A DNA stretch of 38,545 nt. Source: Spirochaetia bacterium UBA5368 (GTDB lineage: Bacteria; Spirochaetota; UBA4802; UBA5368). The position numbers were made by a program, and so were the translations under genes. The stretch is taken from contig DHPI01000065.1 of NCBI GenBank assembly GCA_002407865.1, forward strand, positions 223,969 to 262,513, given 5' to 3'. The notes below the pieces were generated by a model that saw only the letters and a list, made by a program, of their open reading frames with translations, made no database searches and was not told the DNA's origin. This document shows, one piece after another, positions 16,465 through 24,825 of this stretch; position 1 is the first letter of the stretch; each line of letters starts with the position of its first letter.

Positions 16465-17022
16465 TTAGAATCCAAGTTCGTCGGATATGCCCTGCATCGC
16501 CGCAAGCGATATCTCGACAAATCTGGGCAACTCGATACCGATTTTTTCGCACTCCAAAATGATGTCCCTGTTGACCGAACGGGCAAACGCTTTTTCCTTC
16601 ATGCGTTTTACCACGGATTTCGCTCGCACGCTCGCAAGCTTTTTATCGGGATACACCAGCGCAGTCGCGGTAATAAGCCCTGTAACCGTTTCGCCCGCCG
16701 CGAGCGCGTATTGAAACCTGGTACTCCGTTTTTCGCCAGGATGCGCTTCCTCGTTATGAAGCCGTATCGCCTCAACGATATCGCCGTCAATGCCGCTCTC
16801 AGCGAGTATCTTTACCGCCTCTTTTGTATGTACGGAAAGATCGGCGTTGGTGATTTCCACGTCGATATCATGGAGCAAGCCCGCAAGCGACCATGCAAAA
16901 ACATCCTCGCCGAGCTCCCGCGCAAGCGCCGCCATCACCGCCTCAGAGGCGAGGCAATGGCGGATCATGTTCTCGTTTTTGACATATCCTTGCAGCAGCT
17001 TAAGCGCCGCATTTCTTTCCAT
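16465..17022 (-). CDS. HD-domain hydrolase
   Basis: A 185-residue protein consisting of one HD domain. The metal ligands can be traced as His22 in MIRHCLASE, His51-Asp52 in LLHDIDVE, His65 in DLSVHTKEA, and further acidic residues later. This is the pattern of small HDIG-type phosphohydrolases, which act on nucleotides or related phosphate esters; the substrate cannot be read from sequence. No GYP motif is present, so it is not a c-di-GMP phosphodiesterase. ATG 17022 has GGGAGAG seven bases upstream. It lies between two paralogous LPP20-like lipoprotein genes with gaps of 22 and 32 bases, so it belongs to that operon. The protein has no export signal and should be cytoplasmic. Confidence 0.87.
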   Translation of the reverse strand: MERNAALKLLQGYVKNENMIRHCLASEAVMAALARELGEDVFAWSLAGLLHDIDVEITNADLSVHTKEAVKILAESGIDGDIVEAIRLHNEEAHPGEKRSTRFQYALAAGETVTGLITATALVYPDKKLASVRAKSVVKRMKEKAFARSVNRDIILECEKIGIELPRFVEISLAAMQGISDELGF

Positions 17023-17044
17023 TGGCAGACTCTCCCGTATTTTT

Positions 17045-17386
17045 CTATCGTTTCAATCTGCTTTTCAATCCCGCCTGACGCACAACATAATGGATCACGA
17101 CATAGCCATCGTATATATCATACTTCTCAACTTCGCCGTTCTTCACCACGTCAACACTGTCATCGAACATGCCCCGCGCGATAGACTGCGCGCTGAGAAG
17201 CGCCGCCTCGGTCGCAGTCCCGATAGCGGCCTTGCCGGCAGTCCCCTCTTTCGGATATCCCTTGCATACGATAACACAGGCCGCGTTATCCCTGAAATAC
17301 TTTTTCATCAGGACGTCATTCTTTTCAGGCGCCGCACTGCACTGTAGCACCAGCAGCGCAAGCGACAGTACAAATATTTTGTTCAT
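17045..17386 (-). CDS. LPP20-like lipoprotein, copy 1
   Basis: A 113-residue lipoprotein with a clear signal (NKIFVLSLALLVLQC, lipidated Cys near residue 16). The mature part is a single compact domain with VIVCKGYPKEG and GTATEAALLSAQSIARGMF, matching the LPP20-like lipoprotein at 15947-16432 but without that protein's acidic linker. The two look like a duplication separated by the HD hydrolase gene. Function is unknown; the signal places it in the envelope. I chose ATG 17386, with GGAGG seven bases upstream; the frame opens a little earlier, at 17407, without a ribosome site. It follows the ACT-domain gene by 47 bases and is likely part of the paaK transcript. Confidence 0.83.
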   Translation of the reverse strand: MNKIFVLSLALLVLQCSAAPEKNDVLMKKYFRDNAACVIVCKGYPKEGTAGKAAIGTATEAALLSAQSIARGMFDDSVDVVKNGEVEKYDIYDGYVVIHYVVRQAGLKSRLKR

Positions 17387-17433
17387 TGCTTGTCCTCCGT
17401 TCGGCATACTCCGTACGGCGGCCCATACACAAT

Positions 17434-17862
17434 TTACAGCAGGTACAATTCGTTATCCGCAAGCACTTTGAAGCCGGCGTCGGTAAGCAGCTTTTCCGTC
17501 TTTTTAATGTTTTCCACCTGGAACACGAATACCGCCTCATCGTGCGATTTCACCATGAACCCGTAGGCGTCTTCCACGTTTATATCGTTCGCTTTCAAAA
17601 AAGAGGCAACTTCGAACAGTCCGCCAGGCTTGTCCTTGATCCGGATAGCGACAATATCTTTCACCGTGGCGGTAATCCCCTCGTCGTTCAAAATCGTCGC
17701 GCCGTCCTGCGGCCGGTCGAGCAACAGCTTTATTATGCCGTAATCCCCGGAATCCGAGATTGTAATCGCCCTGATGTTGATATTGTTTTTGGAAAGCACG
17801 CCGGTAATCCGCTCGATTTTACCCGGCTTGTTCTCGGCAAAAACCGAAACCTGATATGGCAT
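17434..17862 (-). CDS. Tandem ACT-domain protein
   Basis: A 142-residue protein made of two ACT domains. The first (about 1-65) begins QVSVFAENKPGKIERITGVLSKNNINIRAI, the second (about 70-142) begins AIRIKDKPGGLFEVASFLKANDINVED; each has the Pro-Gly turn that marks amino-acid binding ACT units. Such stand-alone proteins are often encoded next to phenylacetate-CoA ligases in anaerobes, and are thought to bind an amino acid and sense or adjust that pathway. Here the ligase gene ends nine bases upstream and reads in the same direction, so the two are surely co-transcribed. GGGGG precedes ATG 17862 at a suitable spacing. The ligand cannot be read from sequence; an aromatic or branched amino acid is a guess from context. 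Confidence 0.9.
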   Translation of the reverse strand: MPYQVSVFAENKPGKIERITGVLSKNNINIRAITISDSGDYGIIKLLLDRPQDGATILNDEGITATVKDIVAIRIKDKPGGLFEVASFLKANDINVEDAYGFMVKSHDEAVFVFQVENIKKTEKLLTDAGFKVLADNELYLL

Positions 17863-17871
17863 AGCATCCCC

Positions 17872-19167
17872 CTATAATATCCTGTTATCAATAACCCGCT
17901 TCGCCTTGCCCATGCTTGGCGGCAACGACCCCGGTTCGAGCAGCTCTATTTTCGGATTGATCGTGATGAGGGCCCGCAGCGCCTCCCCGAGATTTTTCTT
18001 CAGCCGATCGAGTTCTTTTATATCACCACTGAACATCTTGGAATAGAGCTCGACCTTGATATGCATCCTGTCAAGATTGTTCTCCCTTTCCAGCACAATC
18101 TGGTAATTGTTGCCCACCTCGGGAATGTTCATCAACACCGTCTCGATCTGTGACGGGAAGACATTCACGCCGCTGACAATCATCATGTCGTCCGTCCGAC
18201 CCTTAATGCGCTCGATGCGACGGTGTGTACGACCGCACGCGCACCGCTCGGGAATGATGCGTGTGAGATCGCGCGTACGGTAGCGGAAAATGGGCATTGC
18301 CTCACGGTTGATGTGCGTCAGCACCAGTTCACCCTCCTCGCCGTCAGGAAGATTTTCCCCGGTTTCCGGATTGATGATTTCCGGAATATAAAAGTCTTCC
18401 CACAGGTGCATGCCGTTTTTATGCACGCACTCGAACGCGACACCCGGCCCGTTCATCTCCGACATGCCGTACGAATTGTAGGCGTCGAGACCGTACTGTT
18501 CTTCAATCTTGTTTCGCGTCGCCTCTGAATAGGGCTCCGCGCCCAGATAGGCTTTCTTTATAAAAAGATCGTGCGGATTGACGCCATTTTCCTGAATCGC
18601 TTCAACAAGATGCAGCGCGTAACTCGGCGTAATATGAATAACCGTCGTCTGGAAATCCTGCAGAAACTGTATCTGCTTGAGGGTGTTGCCCGTTGACATC
18701 GGTATTACCATACAGCCGAGCTTTTCGGCGCCGTAGTGCAGGCCCAGCCCGCCCGTGAAGAGGCCGTAACCCATCATGTTCTGAAATACGTCGTCCGGCG
18801 TGGTGCCCGTGGCAACCATGCCCCTGGCGACCTGTGTGGCCCACTCGTCCACATCCTTTTTTGTGTAAAATATTACCGTGGATTTTCCCGTGGTACCCGA
18901 CGATGCGTGCATGCGCACGATCTCCTTGCGCGGCACTGTCACCATGCCATCCGGATAACTGAGGCGAAGGTCGTTCTTCGTGGTAAAAGGTATGTCTTTC
19001 AGATGGTCGAGTGTTGTAATTTTTTCGACATTCACCCCGCTTTCGGAAAAAACCTTTTTATAAAACGGGGTTTCGGCAGATCGCCGCAGCGCTCCCTGCA
19101 ATTTTTTTAACTGCAAAGCCTGTAGCGATTTCCTGTCGATCGTTTCAATATCTTTGTCCCAATACAT
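17872..19167 (-). CDS. paaK: Phenylacetate-CoA ligase
   Basis: A 431-residue adenylate-forming enzyme of the PaaK family, which joins phenylacetate or a related aryl acid to CoA through an acyl-adenylate. The ATP-binding motif SSGTTGKST is at residues 89-97. Later come the family segments GAEPYSEATR, YGMSEMNGPG and the hinge region with RTRDLTR, then IKGRTDDMMIVSGVNVFPSQIE. The usual C-terminal Lys region reads MGKAKRVIDNR. Length is normal for the family. It heads a tight minus-strand cluster with an ACT protein, two LPP20-like lipoproteins and an HD hydrolase. No indolepyruvate oxidoreductase or other aryl-acid gene lies here, so the true substrate is unproven. ATG 19167 has a modest GGGTAG ribosome site. 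The 236-base gap upstream shows no convincing promoter. Confidence 0.93.
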   Translation of the reverse strand: MYWDKDIETIDRKSLQALQLKKLQGALRRSAETPFYKKVFSESGVNVEKITTLDHLKDIPFTTKNDLRLSYPDGMVTVPRKEIVRMHASSGTTGKSTVIFYTKKDVDEWATQVARGMVATGTTPDDVFQNMMGYGLFTGGLGLHYGAEKLGCMVIPMSTGNTLKQIQFLQDFQTTVIHITPSYALHLVEAIQENGVNPHDLFIKKAYLGAEPYSEATRNKIEEQYGLDAYNSYGMSEMNGPGVAFECVHKNGMHLWEDFYIPEIINPETGENLPDGEEGELVLTHINREAMPIFRYRTRDLTRIIPERCACGRTHRRIERIKGRTDDMMIVSGVNVFPSQIETVLMNIPEVGNNYQIVLERENNLDRMHIKVELYSKMFSGDIKELDRLKKNLGEALRALITINPKIELLEPGSLPPSMGKAKRVIDNRIL

Positions 19168-19403
19168 GATTCTACCCGAATATTGTTTTATTATTTTGCG
19201 TTCGCAGCATGTACAACGAGCAACGAACCTGGCGATGGAAATGCGCGGTAACGGCGGTGCACAGGCGTACAGGCATCGCCCTCATGCGGCATTGATCCGC
19301 ACACGCCAACGCACAGCAACGTGCACTGAAAACGCCACGCTGTCAATACATTATTTACCACTTCCCGGGACGATAAAAGCGACGCGTAACGACCCCCGCT
19401 GCG

Positions 19404-20300
19404 TCAATGTATATGGTCAGTGTTGTTGGGATAATAATTTCTTCGCGCCCACTCCAGTTTTCTTTTTTCCTCAGGGGTCAGCGACTTCATGCCTTCCCGC
19501 GCTATTTTTTCCAGGAGCGTATCGATAATCCTTTTTGCTTCAATGCGATCATCGATTATTTTCTTCTGGCGTTTCAACCTCTGCTTTTTCAGGTATGCCT
19601 GAAAAAAGCCGCCTTTCGACGCCTGCCGTGACGGTTTTCGCGCGGCATGCCAGGACGTTGTGTACATAAATACAAACCCGGCAAGCAATCCTCCGAGATG
19701 GCCGATGTGGCTTACGTTGCCGCCCGACCCGCCCGCACTGGAAATCGTGCCGAAAAACTCGAGCAGACCAAAAATAATGAGGAGATATTTCATTTTAACC
19801 GGAAATAAAAAATACAGCAGCACCTCGCGGTTCGGCCACGTCAGGCCGTACGCGAGCAAAATCCCGTAAATCGCGCCCGACGCGCCGATCGTTGTCGGCG
19901 CATACGGCATAAGAGGATTGATTCCATAGTTGGCGGTGACGAGATAGTTCATCATAGCGATCATTATCCCCGCGCCCGTACCGGTAAAACAATAATAACG
20001 CAGAAAGAGCTTCGACCCCCATCGCTCTTCAAGCTCGCCGGCAAACATCCACAGCCCGAACAGGTTGAAGATGATGTGCATCCATCCGCCGTGCAGAAAC
20101 ATGTAGGTGAAAACCTGCCACACCTTGAACTCGTACACAAGCCCCTGGTGGTTGAGGCCGAAGTTTCGTTCGAGAACCCCCGGTGCAAAATATGACGACG
20201 CCTGCTGCAGTAAAAACACAGCGGCATTCAGTATCATCAGTTTTTTTACGACAGGCGTAATAGGCCCGCCGATTCTCAGATATACGGGTGTTCTCCTCAT
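19404..20300 (-). CDS. Rhomboid family intramembrane serine protease
   Basis: A 298-residue membrane protein with about six hydrophobic helices. The rhomboid core is complete: FLHGGWMHIIFNLFGLW for helix 2, GASGAIYG with catalytic Ser141, and SHIGHLGG with catalytic His198 in the last core helix. A charged cytoplasmic tail of about 85 residues follows, ending with a segment TLLEKIAREGMKSLTPEEKRKL that resembles a small domain often appended to bacterial rhomboids. The protein cleaves other membrane proteins inside the bilayer; its substrate is unknown. AGGGA lies before ATG 20300. It follows the HD-GYP gene by 27 bases on the same strand, so it closes a three-gene operon. A second rhomboid-like gene begins at the left edge of the window. 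Confidence 0.94.
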   Translation of the reverse strand: MRRTPVYLRIGGPITPVVKKLMILNAAVFLLQQASSYFAPGVLERNFGLNHQGLVYEFKVWQVFTYMFLHGGWMHIIFNLFGLWMFAGELEERWGSKLFLRYYCFTGTGAGIMIAMMNYLVTANYGINPLMPYAPTTIGASGAIYGILLAYGLTWPNREVLLYFLFPVKMKYLLIIFGLLEFFGTISSAGGSGGNVSHIGHLGGLLAGFVFMYTTSWHAARKPSRQASKGGFFQAYLKKQRLKRQKKIIDDRIEAKRIIDTLLEKIAREGMKSLTPEEKRKLEWARRNYYPNNTDHIH

Positions 20301-20327
20301 TCTATATCCCTTATCATATCCGCACCA

Positions 20328-21980
20328 TTAGCTGAATTCCTTCCGTATGCGGTTGAATTCCGACTCGTTATCGAGAAAAATCGAAAACAGGAATGGATCG
20401 AATTTGAACGATTCTTCCTTCATAATTTTTATCGCCTTGTCGTGCGAAAAGGCCTCTTTGTACGGCCGCTTGGACGTCAGGGCATCGTACACATCCGTAA
20501 TCGTCACGATACGCGCCGACAGAGGAATTTCAGCACCCTTCAATCCCTTCGGATAACCGCCTCCAACCCACATCTCGTGGTGATACATCGTAATATCCAT
20601 CGCCATGGTAAGAAACGAATTATCGCCCAGTTCCTTTGAAGCGATTTTCAACGCGTTATGCCCAATTGTCGTGTGCATTTTTATAATATCAAATTCTTCG
20701 GGGGTCAACGGCCCCTGCTTTAAAAGAATGGCATCGGGCACGCCGACCTTGCCAATGTCATGCAGAATCGACGAATCGTACAGGTCCCGGAGATACTGGT
20801 TTGTAATCTCGAATTCATGGCCAGAATATTTTACAATCTGCGCAATCAGCACGGCGTAATTCCGTATTCGTTCAAGGTGCTCCCCGGTCTCCGGATCGCG
20901 CACCTCGGCAAGCTTGCTCAGCGCGAATATCGTGGTTTTCTGCGTCTTCAATATTTCGTGCGTGCGCACCTTGACCAGGTGCTCCAGGTTTTGCGTGTGC
21001 AGTTCGAGCTCTTCGAGCAGTTCGCCCCGCTGAATGCTGAAAGCGATCTGGCCCGATATTGATTTCAAAAACGCTATATGCGCGTCAGTGAACGCGAAAG
21101 GTTCCACCGACACGAAGAACAAAAATCCGCGTGTCATATTGTTGATGATCAGCGGCAGCACAAGCGACGAGCGCATCCCTTCTTCAAGAAGCGCTTTCGC
21201 GTTTCTCGAGGCCGGATGCCCGGCATAGTATTCCTGCAAATCATTGATCAGCATAACTTCTTTGTTTATCGCCACATCTCTGAGCGACGAATCCGAAAGG
21301 AAGAATGTTTCGCCAATGTTAAGAATGATCTCTCTGTCCGAATGGACCAGTTTATTAATCACCGTTCTGCTGCTTTCCTCGATAAGCGACAGGGAAAGCC
21401 TGTTGAACGGAATAATTTTTTTCAGTGTGCTGTTGAGCGTAAGAAAAATTTCCTCTGTTTTCTTGCCGCGGTTGAGCATCGAAATGATGTCGTTGATCTG
21501 ATTCTGCTGCTCGATAAAGCGTATGCGCTCATCGTGAAGCCTTTTACGATCAAGCGCCCGTTCAATTGCATGGTAGAGAATGGCGAAATCCATTATCGGT
21601 TTCGTAAGAAAATCATATGCGCCGGTTTTCAACGCATGAATTATATCCTCGTTTGTCCCGAATCCCGTAAGTACTATTTTGGGAATGTCGGGGAATCGCT
21701 CCGCCATGACCGTCAGAAGCTCCTTCCCGTCGAGATTGGGCATCTTGAGGTCGGTGAGAACAAGGTCGTATGAGTTGCCGGAAAGTTTTTCGATCGCGAC
21801 GATGCCATCTTCAGCGACATCGATGGCATATCCCATCTTAATCAGATAGCGGGACAGGGCTTTTCTTACAAGGTGCTCATCATCGACAACAAGGATGCTG
21901 CCTTCTTTTTTCCTGTTTACACTACCTGTGGACATTGCAGTTACATTTTCCATAGAGATATCAGCCCCATCACTGCTCAT
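20328..21980 (-). CDS. REC-GAF-HD-GYP response regulator (c-di-GMP phosphodiesterase)
   Basis: A 550-residue regulator with three domains. Residues about 27-145 are a receiver domain with acidic pair Asp33-Asp34, phospho-acceptor Asp77 in VLTDLKMP, and KP near 127. A GAF-like sensory domain spans about 165-320, followed by a short coiled coil. The last 200 residues are an HD-GYP domain: His407-Asp408 in SSILHDIGK and GGGYP at 473-477. With all signatures intact it should hydrolyse cyclic di-GMP under the control of a sensor kinase, which is not in the window. ATG 21980 overlaps the stop of the upstream HD gene as ATGA, so translation is coupled. No separate ribosome site is seen, which fits coupling. 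Confidence 0.93.
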   Translation of the reverse strand: MSSDGADISMENVTAMSTGSVNRKKEGSILVVDDEHLVRKALSRYLIKMGYAIDVAEDGIVAIEKLSGNSYDLVLTDLKMPNLDGKELLTVMAERFPDIPKIVLTGFGTNEDIIHALKTGAYDFLTKPIMDFAILYHAIERALDRKRLHDERIRFIEQQNQINDIISMLNRGKKTEEIFLTLNSTLKKIIPFNRLSLSLIEESSRTVINKLVHSDREIILNIGETFFLSDSSLRDVAINKEVMLINDLQEYYAGHPASRNAKALLEEGMRSSLVLPLIINNMTRGFLFFVSVEPFAFTDAHIAFLKSISGQIAFSIQRGELLEELELHTQNLEHLVKVRTHEILKTQKTTIFALSKLAEVRDPETGEHLERIRNYAVLIAQIVKYSGHEFEITNQYLRDLYDSSILHDIGKVGVPDAILLKQGPLTPEEFDIIKMHTTIGHNALKIASKELGDNSFLTMAMDITMYHHEMWVGGGYPKGLKGAEIPLSARIVTITDVYDALTSKRPYKEAFSHDKAIKIMKEESFKFDPFLFSIFLDNESEFNRIRKEFS

Positions 21981-22708
21981 GCATACATCGTACAAAATTT
22001 ATACAACGCACGGCCGATTTCAAGCCCTTTATCAATAAAGTCGGGCCCATACCGTTTCCCTGTCGCCGTACGAAATGTTTCCCTGACCCGGACAATACCC
22101 TCGATAGCCCTGTCATAATTCTTTATAATAAAATCCGGATTAATATTCATACTTTCCGCCATGTCCCAGAGCGTGTATACAAAATTATCGGGTCCCCATC
22201 TGAATTTATCCGCGTCGTACAGCGCGTTTGAAAGCAGCATGTAATCCGCGTTGGGCACCACATCAAATTCCCTGAACGCTTCATGGTTTTTAATGGCAAA
22301 GACTATCATTTCGAGATCATAATCGCTCATCAGTCCTTTAAGACGATTCGCCGCATATTGAGCGCCCTTGCGCGGGTGATCGCTTTCGTCCCGCATGATA
22401 TCATGAAGATAGCCGGCAATCATGCCATTTTCCGCAAGACGGTCGCTCCTGCCATTAAATCCGGCCTCACAGTAGACGATCGCGGCGGCATCCGAAGCGA
22501 CACTGTGCGCATGGCCATAGCCGTGGCCGGCCGCGCCACCCTTTCCCTTTATTATATCTCGTGAAAAGCCCGCCAGCGACGAATGCGACGCAATGTTCTC
22601 CGAACGCGCGATTTCATCGGCCTTGTCGGCATAAAAAATCGGCGCGGCTATACCGCCGGCAATTTCACGCGTTTTTTCCCGCAATTGTTGCAGTGACATC
22701 GATACCAT
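21977..22708 (-). CDS. HD-domain protein
   Basis: A 243-residue soluble protein with an HD domain. Candidate metal ligands are His66/His68 in GHGYGHAHS, His102-Asp103 in YLHDIMRDESDHP, a later His in IKNHEAFREFD, and Asp in LYDADKFRWGPDN. The closing pattern DADKFRWG is common in HD proteins that hydrolyse nucleotide or phospho-substrates. The substrate is unknown. It heads an operon with the HD-GYP regulator (overlapping ATGA) and a rhomboid protease, which might mean a role in the same signalling route; that is inference. The start is uncertain: ATG 22708 and ATG 22699 both lack a strong ribosome site, and a GTG at 22723 is also in frame. Confidence 0.82.
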   Translation of the reverse strand: MVSMSLQQLREKTREIAGGIAAPIFYADKADEIARSENIASHSSLAGFSRDIIKGKGGAAGHGYGHAHSVASDAAAIVYCEAGFNGRSDRLAENGMIAGYLHDIMRDESDHPRKGAQYAANRLKGLMSDYDLEMIVFAIKNHEAFREFDVVPNADYMLLSNALYDADKFRWGPDNFVYTLWDMAESMNINPDFIIKNYDRAIEGIVRVRETFRTATGKRYGPDFIDKGLEIGRALYKFCTMYA

Positions 22709-22748
22709 AGGTGTTATAATCACACATCAGGGATTCTAACCATACAAT

Positions 22749-22768
22749 AGTATACTTTGTCATATAAT
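22749..22768. promoter_or_regulatory. Divergent promoter region with AGTATACT palindrome
   Basis: The palindrome AGTATACT (22749-22756) gives a TATACT -10 box on both strands, and a second perfect TATAAT (22763-22768) follows on plus. On minus a TTGATA (22774-22769) lies 14 bases away, shorter than ideal. No clear -35 is seen for the plus side. It sits between the divergent HD and larE genes and probably drives one or both. Confidence 0.4.
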
Positions 22769-22930
22769 TATCAAATAAAAAAATCTGCGCTCCGCCATAT
22801 TACTGCATTGACTCGTATACAATCATGCTATTTTCATGCTTGCATAATCTCAATAATCCTTATACTTTTCACAATGCCGATGCAGGGTGCGCATTTCAAC
22901 GTCTTTCGCGAGAATCCGAATCCATCGCAC

Positions 22931-23785
22931 ATGAATACAAGGATACGAACACATATGCACACACAGCATAAATTTGAAAAACTGAAATCAATCCTCGCCG
23001 AAATGGGAAGCGCGGTCGTCGCATACTCGGGGGGGGCCGACAGCACCTTCTTACTGAAAATCGCCTTCGATGTGCTGCACGACAGGGTGCTTGCCGTCAC
23101 GGCGAGATCCGAAACATATCCTGAAAATGAAATCGCCGGCGCGGAGAAGGTCGTGCGGCAGATCGGCGCGCAGCACATGACCATTGAAACTCGTGAACTC
23201 AACGACGAGCGGTACGCGTCCAACCCCCCCGACAGGTGCTATTACTGCAAAAAAGAGCTTTTTTCAACGCTTGTAGCCCTTGCCGGCGAGATGAAGTATT
23301 CGTATGTTGCCGACGGCTCCAACCTCGACGACGACGACGATTTCAGGCCCGGATCACGCGCAATCGTAGAGTTGGGAATCCGAAGCCCGTTACAAGAAGC
23401 CGGACTCCATAAAAACGAAATTCGAGAGCTTTCCCGCGAGATGGGGCTTGTAACCTGGGACAAGCCGGCCATGCCGTGCCTGGCAACACGTATCCCGTAC
23501 GGAACGCGAATAACGCGCGAGCGCCTTGTGATGATAAAGAAAGCCGAGCGCTGCCTCTTTGAGCTTGGCTTTTCAAATTTTCGCGTTCGATATCACGGCG
23601 ATGTCGCGCGAATAGAATTATTGCAAAACGACATGCCACGCATCCTTGCGGCAGACATATCAGAAAAAATCATCAGCAGATTTAAGGAACTCGGTTTTAC
23701 CTTCATTGCTCTCGACATGCAGGGATACCGCATGGGCAGCATGAACGAGCTACTGCCAAATAAATCCATACGCGGAGAGCAATAA
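22931..23785 (+). CDS. larE: LarE-type sulfur transferase (PP-loop family)
   Basis: A 284-residue PP-loop ATPase of the LarE family. LarE adenylates a nicotinate-derived dinucleotide and inserts sulfur during synthesis of the nickel-pincer cofactor of lactate racemase. The PP-loop reads YSGGADST at 32-39, followed by SETYP, ADGSNLDDDDDFRPG near 127-141 and KPAMPCLATRIPYGTRIT near 178-195. Cys103 and Cys106 (RCYYCK) plus Cys183 (PCLATR) give three cysteines; this is the set proposed for LarE forms with an iron-sulfur cluster rather than a sacrificial cysteine, which I infer. Other lar genes are absent here. I placed the start at ATG 22931; ATG 22955 is equally possible, and the 58-codon upstream extension looks non-coding. 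cysK and metY follow. Confidence 0.85.
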   Translation: MNTRIRTHMHTQHKFEKLKSILAEMGSAVVAYSGGADSTFLLKIAFDVLHDRVLAVTARSETYPENEIAGAEKVVRQIGAQHMTIETRELNDERYASNPPDRCYYCKKELFSTLVALAGEMKYSYVADGSNLDDDDDFRPGSRAIVELGIRSPLQEAGLHKNEIRELSREMGLVTWDKPAMPCLATRIPYGTRITRERLVMIKKAERCLFELGFSNFRVRYHGDVARIELLQNDMPRILAADISEKIISRFKELGFTFIALDMQGYRMGSMNELLPNKSIRGEQ

Positions 23786-23829
23786 TTGTACACGCATCAC
23801 CGAATACAACGCCTGGCGAATATGGCGAG

Positions 23830-23838
23830 TGGTATACT
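23830..23838 (+). promoter_or_regulatory. Extended -10 promoter of cysK-metY
   Basis: TG-G-TATACT forms an extended -10 box without a clear -35. Transcription would start near 23845, some 43 bases ahead of cysK. I see no riboswitch or T-box structure in that short leader. Confidence 0.45.
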
Positions 23839-23887
23839 TTGAATACCGGCTCTCTCACGCGAAATTTGAATATCCCTGGAGGTCGAT

Positions 23888-24811
23888 ATGACAATCGCGA
23901 ACAACATCACCGAACTGATCGGCAACACGCCGCTTGTACGTCTTTCACGAATGACCAAGGGCCTGCAGGCTGACGTACTGCTGAAACTGGAAACGTTTAA
24001 TCCGCTTTCCAGCGTCAAGGACCGCATCGGTCTTGCAATGATAGAAGAGGCGGAGAAAAAGGGCCTCATCAACAGGGACACGGTGATTATCGAACCGACC
24101 AGCGGCAATACGGGTATCGCGCTGGCATTTATCGCCGCGGCGCGAGGGTATCGTTGCATCCTCACAATGCCAGACTCAATGAGCGTGGAACGAAGAAAAC
24201 TTCTGAAGATATTCGGCGCCGAGATTGTATTGACGCCGGGCGCCGACGGGATGAAGGGAGCCATACACAGGGCCGAAGAGCTGGCTCGCGAATATAAAAA
24301 TTCGTTTGTCCCACAGCAATTCAGCAATCCGGCGAACCCGGAGGCGCACCGCAGGACCACCGCCGAGGAGATATGGCGCGATACCGGCGGGAAGGTGGAC
24401 ATCCTCGTTGCCGCAGTGGGCACGGGCGGCACATTCAGCGGCATCGCCGACGTGCTGAAAAAACGAAATCCGCAATTCAGGGCAATCGCCGTCGAACCGG
24501 CGGCTTCGCCGGTGATGTCCGGCGGCGCCGCGGGGACGCACAAGATTCAGGGCATCGGAGCCGGCTTCATTCCAGAAAACCTTTCGACAGATTTAATCGA
24601 CGAGGTGATTACAGTGCGGCATGAGGACGCCGGCGCCGCGTCGCGGAACCTGGCGAAACGCGAAGGAATTCTCGTTGGTATCTCCGCGGGCGCCAACATC
24701 TGGGCGGCGCTCGAAGTGGCAAAGAGGGCCGAAAGCCGGGGGAAAACAATCGTCACCATCGGATGCGATACCGGCGAGCGATATCTCAGCACATGGCTGT
24801 TCGAAGATTGA
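23888..24811 (+). CDS. cysK: Cysteine synthase (O-acetylserine sulfhydrylase)
   Basis: A 307-residue PLP enzyme that makes cysteine from O-acetylserine and sulfide. The opening [11 protein letters not shown] is diagnostic. The PLP lysine is Lys44 in [10 protein letters not shown], the substrate loop TSGNTG is at 71-76, and the phosphate-binding GTGGT is at 178-182. The C-terminal part holds [11 protein letters not shown]. Length and all motifs fit CysK/CysM, and nothing marks it as cystathionine beta-synthase. GGAGG lies five bases before ATG 23888. metY starts 15 bases after its stop, so the two are one operon that feeds sulfide into both cysteine and homocysteine. larE is 102 bases upstream on the same strand, with a promoter between them. 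Confidence 0.96.
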   Translation: MTIANNITELIGNTPLVRLSRMTKGLQADVLLKLETFNPLSSVKDRIGLAMIEEAEKKGLINRDTVIIEPTSGNTGIALAFIAAARGYRCILTMPDSMSVERRKLLKIFGAEIVLTPGADGMKGAIHRAEELAREYKNSFVPQQFSNPANPEAHRRTTAEEIWRDTGGKVDILVAAVGTGGTFSGIADVLKKRNPQFRAIAVEPAASPVMSGGAAGTHKIQGIGAGFIPENLSTDLIDEVITVRHEDAGAASRNLAKREGILVGISAGANIWAALEVAKRAESRGKTIVTIGCDTGERYLSTWLFED

Positions 24812-24825
24812 ACAAGGAGAAAGCT

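Noticed and set aside
19168..19403. Small gene or promoter in the gap upstream of paaK
   Set aside because: Short frames lack ribosome sites, and the only -35/-10 candidates (TTGTAC, TAATAA) match consensus poorly.
22757..22930. 58-codon N-terminal extension of LarE
   Set aside because: LarE proteins begin shortly before the PP-loop; the extension is unlike the family and overlaps promoter-like AT-rich DNA.
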